Below, piece by piece: positions 8,722-17,742 of a stretch of 64,000 nucleotides of DNA. The stretch comes from an uncultured Lachnospiraceae bacterium (GTDB lineage: Bacteria > Bacillota > Clostridia > Lachnospirales > Lachnospiraceae), in NCBI GenBank assembly GCA_902789665.1, contig CADAOY010000004.1:496001-560000 (forward strand). Reading direction: 5' to 3'. Each line of letters begins with the position of its first letter. Position 1 is the stretch's first letter. The notes under the pieces were generated by a model, which saw only the letters and a program-made list of their open reading frames with translations, had not been told where the DNA came from and searched no databases. The translations under genes were made by a program, and so were the position numbers.

Positions 8722-10653
8722 TTATACGTCAAGAACAGCATCTTTGGCATGTTCATAAATGAAATCTTTTCTAGGCTGAACATCTGAGCCCATTAAAAGT
8801 CCTGTAGTTTTACTTGCAAGAGATGCATCTTCTATTCTGACTCTCTTGAGATTTCTATTCTCCGGATCAAGTGTTGTCTCCCATAACTGCTGTGCATCCA
8901 TCTCACCAAGACCTTTATATCTTTGAAGCGTAAAAGGTCCCTTATGCTTCTTTCTGTACTGACTTAAGGCATAATCATCATAAAGATACTCTTCTTTGCC
9001 CTTTGACGGAATTGCCTTATATAAAGGCGGCATAGCTATATAAACATGGCCTTCCATAATAAGTTCCGGCATAAAGCGATAGAAAAGCGTAAGAAGCAGT
9101 GTACAGATATGCGCACCATCCACGTCCGCATCCGCCATAATAATAATCTTGTCATATCTAAGCTTACTTATGTCAAAATCATTGCCGTATCCTTCTGAGA
9201 AACCGCAGCCAAAAGCATTAATCATGGTTTTGATTTCTGCATTGGCGAGGATTTTATCAATGCTGGCTTTTTCAACATTAAGAATCTTACCTCTTATAGG
9301 CAAAATAGCCTGATATTTTCTGTCTCTTGCTGTCTTTGCACTGCCGCCGGCAGAATCACCTTCGACTATGAAAATCTCGCACATTGAAGCATCCTTGGAT
9401 TCGCAGTTGGCAAGTTTACCATTGGAATCAAAAGAGAATTTAGGCTTAGTAAGCATATTTGTTTTAGCCTTCTCTTCTGCCTTACGAATCTTTGCTGCCT
9501 TCTCAGCTGAAGAAATAATATTCTTAAGAGTCTCTAAGTTCCTGTCAAAGAATAAAACAAGCTCATCACCTGCAACCTTGGATACTGCCTTGGCTGCATC
9601 CTGGTTATCAAGTTTGGTCTTGGTCTGACCTTCAAATCTTGGAGACGGATGCTTAACGCTAATAACACATACAAGACCTGATCTGACCTCAGAACCTGTG
9701 AAGTTGGCATCCTTATCCTTAAGAGTACCCAGCATTCTAGCATAGTTATTAATTACCGTAGTTAAGGTAGTCTTAAAACCGGTAATGTGTGTACCGCCTT
9801 CAGCGTTGTAGATATTATTACAAAATCCCAGCACTTCTTCATGGAATTCATTTACATACTGAAATGCGCATTCCACAATTATGTCATCAGATGTGCCTTT
9901 GAAATATACGATATCGCTGGCTGTATCCTTATCCTTATTGATATCACTTATAAATCCTGACAGACCGCCCGGTTCATGATAAGTGATTTTCTCAGGACTC
10001 TCTTCTCTCTTATCTTCAAAGAAAATGGTTAATTCCGGATTGAGATAAGCAGTTTCATGAAGCCTGTTTTTGATATCTTCTGACTTAAATCTGGTCTTCT
10101 CAAATATGGTATCATCCGGCATAAAATTAATGGTTGTACCGGTCTGACGGCTCTTACCGATAATAGGAAGCAGTCCCTTATCAAGTTCTATTGTAGGAAT
10201 ACCGCATTCATATTCATCTTTATAAACAAAACCATCTCTCTTGATGGTAACTGTCATCTTCTTTGAAAGGGCATTAACAACAGATGAACCTACACCATGA
10301 AGACCACCGGCATTCTTGTAAATGCTGTTACCGAACTTACCTCCGGCATGAAGCGTGGTAAATACAAGTCTTGCTGCGCTGACGCCTTTTTCATGCATAT
10401 CAACAGGAACACCACGGCCGTTATCTGATACAGTAGCAGAACCGTCTTTTTCCAGTGTTACATGGATTTCTGAGCAAAATCCTGCCATATGTTCATCGAC
10501 TGAGTTATCAACTATTTCATATACTAAATGATTAAGACCTTTGGTAGATACAGAACCTATATACATACCAGGTCTTTCCCTTACTGCTTCAAGTCCTTCG
10601 AGGACGGTAATGGCAGAGGAATCATATACTACTTCTTCATCTTTCTTACTCAA
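8722..10653 (-). CDS. parE: DNA topoisomerase IV subunit B (ParE)
   Basis: The ATPase subunit of the type IIA topoisomerase. The GHKL ATP-binding domain is shown by 'EIVDNSVDEHMAG' and 'DNGRGVPVD'. The TOPRIM domain is shown by 'EGDSAGGSAK' and 'DADVDGAHI'. I place the start at a TTG codon (10651-10653), because a perfect GGAGGA site (10659-10664) lies 5 bases upstream and the protein then begins SKKDEEVVYDSSAIT as in the family. An in-frame upstream start at 10686 has no such site. GyrB is the alternative name, but the neighbouring ParC-type subunit argues for topo IV. Confidence 0.9.
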   Translation of the reverse strand: MSKKDEEVVYDSSAITVLEGLEAVRERPGMYIGSVSTKGLNHLVYEIVDNSVDEHMAGFCSEIHVTLEKDGSATVSDNGRGVPVDMHEKGVSAARLVFTTLHAGGKFGNSIYKNAGGLHGVGSSVVNALSKKMTVTIKRDGFVYKDEYECGIPTIELDKGLLPIIGKSRQTGTTINFMPDDTIFEKTRFKSEDIKNRLHETAYLNPELTIFFEDKREESPEKITYHEPGGLSGFISDINKDKDTASDIVYFKGTSDDIIVECAFQYVNEFHEEVLGFCNNIYNAEGGTHITGFKTTLTTVINNYARMLGTLKDKDANFTGSEVRSGLVCVISVKHPSPRFEGQTKTKLDNQDAAKAVSKVAGDELVLFFDRNLETLKNIISSAEKAAKIRKAEEKAKTNMLTKPKFSFDSNGKLANCESKDASMCEIFIVEGDSAGGSAKTARDRKYQAILPIRGKILNVEKASIDKILANAEIKTMINAFGCGFSEGYGNDFDISKLRYDKIIIMADADVDGAHICTLLLTLFYRFMPELIMEGHVYIAMPPLYKAIPSKGKEEYLYDDYALSQYRKKHKGPFTLQRYKGLGEMDAQQLWETTLDPENRNLKRVRIEDASLASKTTGLLMGSDVQPRKDFIYEHAKDAVLDV

Positions 10654-10772
10654 TTTAATCCTCCTAAATAAGGCTAAATATTCCAATAAGCCTTTTAGCC
10701 CAAAATACTAAATCATTTTATCACATATAACTCAAAAATTAAAGAAGAAAATACACGATATTGTGGTTTGAT

Positions 10773-10794
10773 TACATAATAAATACATTATGTA
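10773..10794. promoter_or_regulatory. 8-base inverted repeat upstream of parE
   Basis: TACATAAT (10773-10780) and ATTATGTA (10787-10794) are perfect complements around a 6-base centre. The repeat lies in the gap between recG and parE, about 120 bases upstream of the parE start and just past the recG terminator. It could be an operator for the parEC promoter. AT-rich sequence makes chance repeats common, so confidence is low. Confidence 0.3.
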
Positions 10795-10814
10795 TACGAG
10801 CAATGGCAAAATCA

Positions 10815-10841
10815 AAGCCTGTAGCATATTGCCACAGGCTT
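10815..10841 (-). terminator. terminator after recG
   Basis: AAGCCTGT (10815-10822) pairs with ACAGGCTT (10834-10841), followed on the minus strand by a T-rich run. It lies 6 bases beyond the recG stop codon and separates the recG unit from parEC. Confidence 0.65.
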
Positions 10842-10846
10842 AAAAT

Positions 10847-12823
10847 TTAATTCATCTCTTCATCTGCAATCTGTTTTGCCAAAAACAGCATTTTGCTGTC
10901 TGTATAAATATCGGCGATTTTGAAAAGCATCACTCCGCTTTGTCTTACGCCAAGCACATCACCGGGACCTCTTAACCTTAAGTCCTCATTTGCTATATGA
11001 AAGCCGTCATTAGAGTGATATACAACGTCAAGTCTTTCTATTGATTCATCGGTTGGATTACAGTTAATAAACATACAGTATGACTGAGCATCACCTCTTC
11101 CGACCCTTCCTCTTATCTGATGAAGCTGTGATAAACCGAATCTTTCGGCATTTTCAATCATAATAACGGTTGCATTTGGAACATCAATACCAACTTCAAT
11201 AACTGTGGTGGAAACAAGTATATCAATGTTTCCGTCCTTGAAATCATTCATTATTTTGTCTTTATCCTTAGCAGATAACTGACCGTGGAGATATTGAATA
11301 TTATATTTATTACCAAATATTTCCTGTAATTCTTTTGAATATGTAACAACATCCTTTAACGATGTTTCATCTTCATTTTCAAGCGCCATCGGACATATTA
11401 CATATGCCTGATGTCCTGATGATAATTCCTTGTTTATTACGCTATATGCTTTTGCCCTGTCTTCTTTTAATAATACAGCATTTTTAATAGCCAGCCTGTT
11501 TGCAGGTTTATCAGGAATTATACTTACATTAAGATTTGCATACAGAGCCTGTGCAAGGCTTCTTGGAATAGGCGTTGCACTCATAATAAGATTATGGATA
11601 TTATTACCCTTATCACTTAGTTTTTCTCTTTGATTTACACCAAATCGATGCATTTCATCAGTAACTGTAAGCGCAAGATCTTTTATTATTACATCATCTT
11701 CTATAAGCGCATGAGTTCCAATAATAAGATTATATTCACCAATTGCGGCTTTTTCCTTGATTTCTCTTTTGTTTTTAGCGCTTAACGAACCGGTAAGAAG
11801 TGCAATTTTAAGTCCTAAATTGTATCTTTCATTATATTCTTCTATTGTTTTATAATGCTGATTTGCAAGCACTTCCGTAGGAGCCATCAGCGCTGATGAA
11901 AGCCCGTTTGACGCTACAGTAAGTATTGCAATTAATGAAACCAGCGTTTTACCTGAGCCTACGTCACCCTGAATAAGGCGATTCATCACAATTCCACTTG
12001 TAAGATCAGTAGTTATATCATTAATGGCACTTTTCTGACCAGAGGTAAGTTCAAAAGGAAGTTTCTCAATAAATCTTGTTACATCTGCAGTCTCTATAAT
12101 CGTATAATCAGATTTTTTATCAAGAAGTTCTTTCTTTTTTTCATTAATTTCCCTGAAAAATTCAAGAAATTCCTCAAAGGCCAGCCTGTTTCTGGCCATT
12201 CTTACATCGCTGTAGTCTTTAGGAAAATGAATAAGTTTAATGGCATCATTATATGATATAAGCTTTGTCTTATTAAGAATACCTTCATCAAGTGTTTCAT
12301 CAAGCGGAATAAATTCATTTAATGCTTCATGGACATATTTAATCAAAGCCTTGTTTGTTACAGACTTTGTTAATGAATATATAGGATTAAGATTTTTGGT
12401 CAGGTTAATATAATCGTTATAATCATAGATTTCAGGGGCGTCCATTTTGACACTGGTACCCTTAACGGTTACTTTTCCGTAGAATACCTTCATGGTATTC
12501 TTCTTTAAAACTCTTGTTAAGTAATCCTGTCTGAAAAATGTAATATCAACTTTACCCGTATTATCAAAGCCCACGGCTTTAATAATATTCATTTTGGATG
12601 TTTTAATTAAGGATGCAGGCTGAAAAATAGTTAAATAAAGGGCGATTTTCTCCCCGTCTTTAGCATCCTTAACCTCTTTTATTGGATTATAAGTGGAATA
12701 ATCTCTAGGATAATAGTTTAATAAATCATAAACAGAATTTATATTAAGACGACTTAAAGGGACTGAGGTTTTATCCCCAATCCCTTTTAATTTTTTAATT
12801 GATACTTCTTTAATATCTGACAT
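10847..12823 (-). CDS. recG: ATP-dependent DNA helicase RecG
   Basis: Branch-migrating helicase that remodels stalled forks and Holliday junctions. The N-terminal wedge/OB region (about residues 60-150) is followed by superfamily 2 motifs. These are Walker A 'GDVGSGKTLV', motif II 'DEMHRFG' (the usual form is DEQHRFG), 'MSATPIPRSLA', and the C-terminal 'QLHQIRGRVGRG'. The 658-residue length is slightly short for RecG. It follows the FakA-like gene by one base, as in the conserved rpmB/Asp23/FakA/recG cluster. Confidence 0.96.
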   Translation of the reverse strand: MSDIKEVSIKKLKGIGDKTSVPLSRLNINSVYDLLNYYPRDYSTYNPIKEVKDAKDGEKIALYLTIFQPASLIKTSKMNIIKAVGFDNTGKVDITFFRQDYLTRVLKKNTMKVFYGKVTVKGTSVKMDAPEIYDYNDYINLTKNLNPIYSLTKSVTNKALIKYVHEALNEFIPLDETLDEGILNKTKLISYNDAIKLIHFPKDYSDVRMARNRLAFEEFLEFFREINEKKKELLDKKSDYTIIETADVTRFIEKLPFELTSGQKSAINDITTDLTSGIVMNRLIQGDVGSGKTLVSLIAILTVASNGLSSALMAPTEVLANQHYKTIEEYNERYNLGLKIALLTGSLSAKNKREIKEKAAIGEYNLIIGTHALIEDDVIIKDLALTVTDEMHRFGVNQREKLSDKGNNIHNLIMSATPIPRSLAQALYANLNVSIIPDKPANRLAIKNAVLLKEDRAKAYSVINKELSSGHQAYVICPMALENEDETSLKDVVTYSKELQEIFGNKYNIQYLHGQLSAKDKDKIMNDFKDGNIDILVSTTVIEVGIDVPNATVIMIENAERFGLSQLHQIRGRVGRGDAQSYCMFINCNPTDESIERLDVVYHSNDGFHIANEDLRLRGPGDVLGVRQSGVMLFKIADIYTDSKMLFLAKQIADEEMN

Positions 12824-12824
12824 A

Positions 12825-14459
12825 TTATTCTACAGAAATAATGTAATAATAGATAGGCTGTCCGCCATATTGTAATTCTATATCAAGACTTGAATACTTC
12901 TTTGCAATGGTTTCCTTGAATGCATCTGCATCTTCATTGGATACATCCTCACCATAATAGATGGTAATAAGCTCTGAATCATCATCAACAAGATTATCGA
13001 TAAGTTCAGCAGTTACATCATTCATTTCCTTACCAACGGAAAGAATGCCCTTATCGCCAATACCCATAAAGTCGTCTTTATGAATTTCTTTTTCATCAAT
13101 TACTGTATCTCTTACAGCATAAGTAACCTGACCTGTCTTAACTCCCTGAACACCTTCAGTCATTGCTGTTTCATTATCAAGCGGAGCAATGTCCTCGATG
13201 AAGTTAATAACAGCTGTAATACCCTGTGGAATGGTCTTTGTAGGGATTACGATAATATTCTTATCCTTTGTAAGGTCTCTTGCCTGGTTAGCTGCAAGAA
13301 TAATATTCTTGTTATTTGGAAGAATGAAGATATTCTCAGCATTAACATTATCTATGGCTTTAAGCATATCATCAGTTGAAGGATTCATTGTCTGACCACC
13401 TTCAATAATATAGTCTACGCCAAGAGATTCAAAGATTTCATTAATTCCCTTACCGGTTGAAACTGTAATGAAACCATATGTCTTCTTAGGACCTAAATCC
13501 TTAGGCTTCTCTTCTGTCTTTGCCTCTTCCTTGCTGTCAGGAACCTTAAGGTTAACGATCTTAATATTATTAAGCTCGCCATACTTAAGAGCTTTTTGCA
13601 TTACAAGACCCGGATCGTTGGTATTAACATGAATATCAGCCTTCTCATCATTAACAACTACGCTGATTGTATCGCCGATTGATTCCATGTATGCCTTGAA
13701 ATCAATTTCATTCTTAATATTGAAGTTATGAGTAAGATTAATTGTAAAATCTACTTCATAAGCAAATTTAACTTCTACTTCCTTAGGCTCTTCTTCCTTC
13801 TTTGGTGATGACTGACCAAAGTTAAGATCAATCTTCTTGCCGATGAAAGCATCATAAGCACCTTCCATTAATGCCATAAGACCTGCACCGCCGGAATCAA
13901 CAACGCCTGCCTGCTTAAGAACAGGAAGAAGTTCAGGTGTTTCATCAAGAACTTTGTTACCATATGCAATAACTTCCTGTAAGAATTTATCCATATCAGT
14001 AACGCCTGCTTCATTAAGTTCAGCGGCCTTCTTATAAATACCGTTGGCAACTGTAAGAATAGTTCCTTCCTTAGGAGCCATAACTGCCTTATATGCTGTC
14101 TTAACACCGTTTTCGGCAGCAAGTGTTAAATCTGCAACTGTAAGTTCTTCTTTTTCAAGTTTGGATATAACTTTTGTAAAGCCTCTGATAAGCTGGCTTA
14201 AAATAACACCTGAGTTACCTCTTGCACCTCTGAGTGATCCGGAAGATGCTGCCTTACATACAGCAGGAAGTGATGTATCTGTTAAAGATGTTAACTCCTT
14301 AGCTGCTGAAAGGATTGTAAGTGTCATATTTGTACCTGTATCGCCATCCGGAACAGGGAATACATTTAATTCATTAATCTTTTCTTTATTATTCTCTAAG
14401 TTCTTGGCTCCATAAAGAAACATCTTTCTTAAGAGCTCAGCGTTTATAACGTTAGACAT
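12825..14459 (-). CDS. DAK2/FakA-like kinase (YloV family)
   Basis: A 544-residue protein with an N-terminal DhaL-type nucleotide-binding domain. The Mg-ATP motif is 'FPVPDGDTGTNMTLT' (about residues 31-45), followed by 'GARGNSGVILSQL' and 'VVDSGGAGL'. The long C-terminal region matches the FakA architecture. FakA phosphorylates fatty acids held by DegV/FakB proteins for phospholipid synthesis. No FakB gene is in the window. It is 17 bases downstream of the Asp23 gene, the usual yloU-yloV order. Confidence 0.9.
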   Translation of the reverse strand: MSNVINAELLRKMFLYGAKNLENNKEKINELNVFPVPDGDTGTNMTLTILSAAKELTSLTDTSLPAVCKAASSGSLRGARGNSGVILSQLIRGFTKVISKLEKEELTVADLTLAAENGVKTAYKAVMAPKEGTILTVANGIYKKAAELNEAGVTDMDKFLQEVIAYGNKVLDETPELLPVLKQAGVVDSGGAGLMALMEGAYDAFIGKKIDLNFGQSSPKKEEEPKEVEVKFAYEVDFTINLTHNFNIKNEIDFKAYMESIGDTISVVVNDEKADIHVNTNDPGLVMQKALKYGELNNIKIVNLKVPDSKEEAKTEEKPKDLGPKKTYGFITVSTGKGINEIFESLGVDYIIEGGQTMNPSTDDMLKAIDNVNAENIFILPNNKNIILAANQARDLTKDKNIIVIPTKTIPQGITAVINFIEDIAPLDNETAMTEGVQGVKTGQVTYAVRDTVIDEKEIHKDDFMGIGDKGILSVGKEMNDVTAELIDNLVDDDSELITIYYGEDVSNEDADAFKETIAKKYSSLDIELQYGGQPIYYYIISVE

Positions 14460-14476
14460 GATTTTCCTCCTAAAGT

Positions 14477-14833
14477 CTATTCTGCCACGCGAACGCCTTC
14501 AACATAGACATTAACTGTTTCAACAGTAAGTCCTGTGAATTGTTCGACTTTATATTTTACTTCGCTCATAAGATTATTGGCAACAGCCGAAATACTTACA
14601 CCAAAAGCAACAATAATATGCATATTAATGGTTAATTTGTTATTGTCCAGGGAAACTGTGATTCCTTTAGACATACTGTCTTTCTTAAGTAAAGAAGCGA
14701 TTCCTTCTTTGGCATTAACTGATGCCATGCCAAGGACACCATAGCATTCTAATGCAACATTGCCAGCAAATTGTGCAATAACATTATTGTCGATCATTAT
14801 ACTGCCCATATGTGTGTCAACAGAGCTCTTCAT
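14477..14833 (-). CDS. Asp23/Gls24 family envelope-stress protein
   Basis: A 118-residue protein matching the Asp23 (YloU) family. It has an early 'GSIMIDNNVIAQFAGNVALE' region (residues 11-30), a central amphipathic strand-rich part, and the family-typical end 'VNVYVEGVRV'. The precise function is unsettled, but members associate with the membrane and cell-envelope homeostasis. It is the first gene of the Asp23-FakA-recG unit and is transcribed divergently from rpmB. Confidence 0.9.
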   Translation of the reverse strand: MKSSVDTHMGSIMIDNNVIAQFAGNVALECYGVLGMASVNAKEGIASLLKKDSMSKGITVSLDNNKLTINMHIIVAFGVSISAVANNLMSEVKYKVEQFTGLTVETVNVYVEGVRVAE

Positions 14834-14903
14834 AACTTACACCTCCATTAAAATATATTTATATGCCCCTATTACAAAATTGGTAAAACCCATAATCTTT
14901 ATC

Positions 14904-14932
14904 ATTATATTCCTTTTTGGCTGAAATTACAA
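14904..14932 (-). promoter_or_regulatory. sigma-A promoter of the Asp23-fakA-recG unit
   Basis: On the minus strand, TTGTAA (14927-14932) and a consensus TATAAT (14904-14909) are 17 bases apart. This places the start near 14897 and gives a leader of about 60 bases. Confidence 0.75.
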
Positions 14933-14965
14933 GGAGCATAAATCTATAGAAATAATAAAAAGTTC

Positions 14966-14995
14966 TTGCAATTTGCCTTGGTCTTATGTTAATAT
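14966..14995 (+). promoter_or_regulatory. sigma-A promoter of rpmB
   Basis: TTGCAA (14966-14971) and TAATAT (14990-14995) have an 18-base spacer. This leaves a leader of about 80 bases before rpmB. Confidence 0.7.
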
Positions 14996-15021
14996 CTTAA
15001 TGTTGCGTGTATATAGAGATT

Positions 15022-15040
15022 TCACCTTAAGGTTAGGTGA
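15022..15040 (+). promoter_or_regulatory. hairpin in the rpmB leader
   Basis: TCACCT (15022-15027) pairs with AGGTGA (15035-15040) in the untranslated leader, about 40 bases before the start codon. It could be a regulatory or RNA-stabilising structure. No known riboswitch or ribosomal-protein leader consensus is recognised. Confidence 0.35.
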
Positions 15041-15081
15041 TTCGTATACTAATAGATAATCGGACTAGGAGGTGACTTAAA

Positions 15082-15267
15082 ATGGCTAAATGTGAATGTT
15101 GCGGTAAGAATGTTCATTTCGGTAACAATGTATCACACTCACACAGACGTTCTAACCATGCTTGGAATGCCAATATCAGAAAGGTTAGATGTAAAGTTAA
15201 TGGTGGTACAAAGACTATGCATGTTTGTACAAGATGCTTACGTTCTAACGCTGTAGAAAGAGCTTAA
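15082..15267 (+). CDS. rpmB: 50S ribosomal protein L28
   Basis: A 61-residue L28. The N-terminal CxxC pair ('CECC', residues 4-7) and the C-terminal pair ('VCTRCLRS') make this the zinc-binding form. The central 'HSHRRSNHAWNANIRKVR' stretch is typical. Its start is 15 bases after the first base of an AGGAGGTGA site. It is divergent from the Asp23-FakA-recG unit, the usual arrangement in Firmicutes. Confidence 0.98.
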   Translation: MAKCECCGKNVHFGNNVSHSHRRSNHAWNANIRKVRCKVNGGTKTMHVCTRCLRSNAVERA

Positions 15268-15291
15268 TTCTTATTATAAAAACAAAAATTA

Positions 15292-15322
15292 AAGCTACCG
15301 TTAATCGGTAGCTTATTTTTTT
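15292..15322 (+). terminator. terminator after rpmB
   Basis: AAGCTACCG (15292-15300) pairs with CGGTAGCTT (15306-15314) and is followed by a run of Ts. It ends rpmB, 25 bases after the stop, and separates it from the convergent J-domain gene. Confidence 0.85.
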
Positions 15323-15332
15323 GCACTATTTT

Positions 15333-15890
15333 TTAATTTCCGCTTTTCAAAGATTCATATTCTTTATTTATCTTATCCAAGGTATCGCTGTCTCCCACCC
15401 CGTTATCAGGATGAAACACCTTAATAAGTTCTTTATATCTTTTCTTAATATCTTTATCAGAACTTACACCCTTAAAGAAAGAAGTATCATTATCGAAATT
15501 ATAATTAGTAGCAAGTTCTGCAAGCCTTCTGTTAAGAAGTTCTCTTTCTTTTTTTACCTGCAGCCTGTCTTTGTCAAGCTGATTATAGCTGCTTTCAATA
15601 ATGGACTGCTTCTTTTGAAGGAAAGCATTGTCTTTTTCCAGTTTGTTTTGCTTTTCTTCTATTTCTTTAAGAATTATATCTTTTTTCTTCTCAAGATCTT
15701 CTAATTCTTTCTGAGCATTCAGGATTTTCTTATCCAATTCTTCTTCTCTTTCTTTAAGTCTTGCCCATTCATCTTCAATGTCAGCTCTTTCTGTCTTAAG
15801 ATTGACATTCTCTTTAAAAAGCATTACCTTAAGTTCTTCTAATTCTTCTGGAGAATTGGCATCCCTTAATATACTGATAAAATTATTCAT
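15333..15890 (-). CDS. coiled-coil protein with C-terminal J domain
   Basis: A 185-residue protein. Residues about 30-125 are a long Glu/Lys-rich coiled coil. A short DnaJ domain follows at the C-terminus, with the HPD motif needed to stimulate Hsp70 ATPase ('IKVFHPDNG'). The J domain normally sits at the N-terminus of DnaJ itself, so this is a specialised co-chaperone of unknown client. It lies 26 bases downstream of ytfJ. Confidence 0.85.
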   Translation of the reverse strand: MNNFISILRDANSPEELEELKVMLFKENVNLKTERADIEDEWARLKEREEELDKKILNAQKELEDLEKKKDIILKEIEEKQNKLEKDNAFLQKKQSIIESSYNQLDKDRLQVKKERELLNRRLAELATNYNFDNDTSFFKGVSSDKDIKKRYKELIKVFHPDNGVGDSDTLDKINKEYESLKSGN

Positions 15891-15916
15891 AAAGGTTACC
15901 CTGTATGTTAAATCTC

Positions 15917-16315
15917 TTACTCTTCGTCTTCTTCAGGAAATGCTAACTTTGTTGCATCTTCATCATTAACAGGAATAGGCTTATTCTTCTGAGATATTCT
16001 GTCTACAATATCTGGAATAAGATCAAGAATCTTTGTCATGCTATCCTGGTTCTTAATATTAACAAGCCTTGTATGACCGTCATGAATAACAAGTACAGCG
16101 CTTGGTGTAACCTTACCACTAAGAGCACCCATGCCACCATTGCTGTCTTTACCATTGGCAGAACCGGCACCTACACCAAAAGAAACATCAACCAAAGGAA
16201 CGATAATGGTATCACCAACCTTTGTTGCATCTCCTACAACTGTCTTGGTTGATAAGAATCCATCCATACCTTTAATTAAAGATTCAACTACCCCGTTAAA
16301 ACTATTTTCTGCCAT
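15917..16315 (-). CDS. ytfJ: GerW/YtfJ family protein
   Basis: A 132-residue protein of the YtfJ/GerW family, whose Bacillus member is a spore protein involved in germination. Visible features are 'DATKVGDTIIVPLVDVSFGVGAGS' spread over residues 24-47, a Gly-rich middle, and an acidic C-terminal tail. Family members also occur in non-spore-formers, so sporulation cannot be concluded. It overlaps the upstream DUF2953 (ytfI-like) gene by 14 bases, the same pairing as ytfI-ytfJ of Bacillus. Confidence 0.9.
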   Translation of the reverse strand: MAENSFNGVVESLIKGMDGFLSTKTVVGDATKVGDTIIVPLVDVSFGVGAGSANGKDSNGGMGALSGKVTPSAVLVIHDGHTRLVNIKNQDSMTKILDLIPDIVDRISQKNKPIPVNDEDATKLAFPEEDEE

Positions 16316-17321
16316 TTCTTCTGACCTCCCGTATTATAATACGTATAAACTGTCTTACGTCTTTATATAAAAATAATCTAAATGTTAGCCACAAATATGG
16401 AAATACAACCACTTTGCCTTTTACATAACCATCGCCTTCATATATTACATTATCAAAATCCGCATTATAGGTTACATATCTTCCTATAAATGGAATAAGC
16501 ATACAGTAATAACTGTAAACCTTGGCTGTAGTTGATGGATCATCAAATCCCATATGCAGATTAAGTCTTGCTTTGGATGGTTTTAATAACTTAAGTAGCT
16601 TAAAGAATGCATCCTTTAGCCTCTTAAGCGTGCCTTTAACGCAAGGCATCTTAAGTATTTTGTAATAATGTTTTATTAACTTATAATATCTTCTGACTTT
16701 CTTCTTAAATTGAACAAAAGAATCCTTAATATTATAACACTTTTTGATTAAATTTGAAATAGCTAAGTGTATTTTGGATAAATAGACTCTGAATTTACCA
16801 ATAAGCGATAAATGTTCAATATAATCATCTTCATTTAAGATATCTTCAAGTTCTTCCTCGGTGTATTCATGGAAACTTTCATCATCTTCCAAAGAACCTT
16901 CATTTTCAGTAATCTCCTGAATGCCTTCTTCTGTTTCATCTTCTTTAGCTACATCTTCTGAAGATGTTTCATCCAAAGAGGTTTCTGATTCACTCTCTTT
17001 GCCCTCTTCGCTTTCTTCGCCTTCCGCAGGAGTCTCTTCGGAATTCATATATTTTTCTATTAATTCAATTATGCTTTTCTTATATACCGGAATGAAAAAC
17101 AGTTTAACTATCAGCATTGGATCTGTGCCATAATCATATTTAATATGAATATTAAACAACCATAGCAGATAATGTATATTCAAATCGGCATGAGGCTCAT
17201 TCTCTTTGTAGCTGCCTTTAATCTTATAGAATATGGGCCAGAAAAGGAAAACAAGCGCCAATATAACAATAAGAGCCAATATACAAAGAAGAATAATGCC
17301 TATTACTTTAAGTACTGTCAT
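16302..17321 (-). CDS. ytfI: DUF2953 (YtfI-like) membrane protein with acidic insert
   Basis: A 339-residue protein with one N-terminal membrane helix (residues 4-31). A region like 'NIHYLLWLFNIHIKYDYG' follows, typical of DUF2953. The C-terminal part carries 'HMGFDDPSTTAKVYSYY', the conserved end of this family. Between them, residues about 92-160 form an unusually long Glu/Asp/Ser stretch, probably disordered. The start shares one base with the upstream gene's stop, and the end overlaps ytfJ. The molecular function of the family is unknown. Confidence 0.85.
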   Translation of the reverse strand: MTVLKVIGIILLCILALIVILALVFLFWPIFYKIKGSYKENEPHADLNIHYLLWLFNIHIKYDYGTDPMLIVKLFFIPVYKKSIIELIEKYMNSEETPAEGEESEEGKESESETSLDETSSEDVAKEDETEEGIQEITENEGSLEDDESFHEYTEEELEDILNEDDYIEHLSLIGKFRVYLSKIHLAISNLIKKCYNIKDSFVQFKKKVRRYYKLIKHYYKILKMPCVKGTLKRLKDAFFKLLKLLKPSKARLNLHMGFDDPSTTAKVYSYYCMLIPFIGRYVTYNADFDNVIYEGDGYVKGKVVVFPYLWLTFRLFLYKDVRQFIRIIIREVRRNGRK

Positions 17322-17689
17322 TAATCCTCGTCCTTAATATTATCAACTATTACATATTCTCTTTTTTTATACTTTTTTGTTATAAGTGAAGACTGGATGA
17401 AATTCTTAACATCAATATCTTCGCTTATTTTAATCATATCATTATATATGGCAACAATAAGAGATTTGGCATTTTCTGAATTCTCGGCAATTCCAAGAAC
17501 AAGTTGTTCTTTCTTTGGATAAAACTTATGGGCAAAAATATCCGCATCAGTATATTCAAGACGATTAAAGTCTTTATTAAATACAATGACATAGGTATGA
17601 CCGCACTTCTGTCTTCTTTTGATTTTTCTTAAGATCTTCGGAATCTTTTTCTCCAAAGTTTCATCTACGTACATTTTATTAGTAAACAT
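17321..17689 (-). CDS. unknown 122-residue protein
   Basis: I do not recognise this protein. It is soluble and basic in the first third ('KKIPKILRKIKRRQKCGHTYVIVFN'), with no membrane helix. The ATG at 17689 is preceded by a TAAGGAT-type ribosome site. A shorter start five codons later is possible. It overlaps ytfI by one base and so belongs to the ytfI-ytfJ unit. An apparent terminator sits directly upstream, so this unit either depends on read-through or has a promoter inside the Nudix gene. Confidence 0.7.
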   Translation of the reverse strand: MFTNKMYVDETLEKKIPKILRKIKRRQKCGHTYVIVFNKDFNRLEYTDADIFAHKFYPKKEQLVLGIAENSENAKSLIVAIYNDMIKISEDIDVKNFIQSSLITKKYKKREYVIVDNIKDED

Positions 17690-17711
17690 GCCAAATCCTT
17701 ACAATAATAAA

Positions 17712-17735
17712 CGCCACTTAAAATCTTAAGTGGCG
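17712..17735 (-). terminator. terminator after the Nudix gene
   Basis: CGCCACTTAA (17712-17721) pairs perfectly with TTAAGTGGCG (17726-17735) around a 4-base loop. A T-rich run follows on the minus strand. It ends the CheX-CheY-Nudix unit. Confidence 0.8.
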
Positions 17736-17742
17736 CTTTAAA

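Noticed and set aside
15917-17321. Evidence that the organism sporulates
   Set aside because: YtfI/YtfJ homologues also occur in non-spore-formers, and no core sporulation gene is visible.
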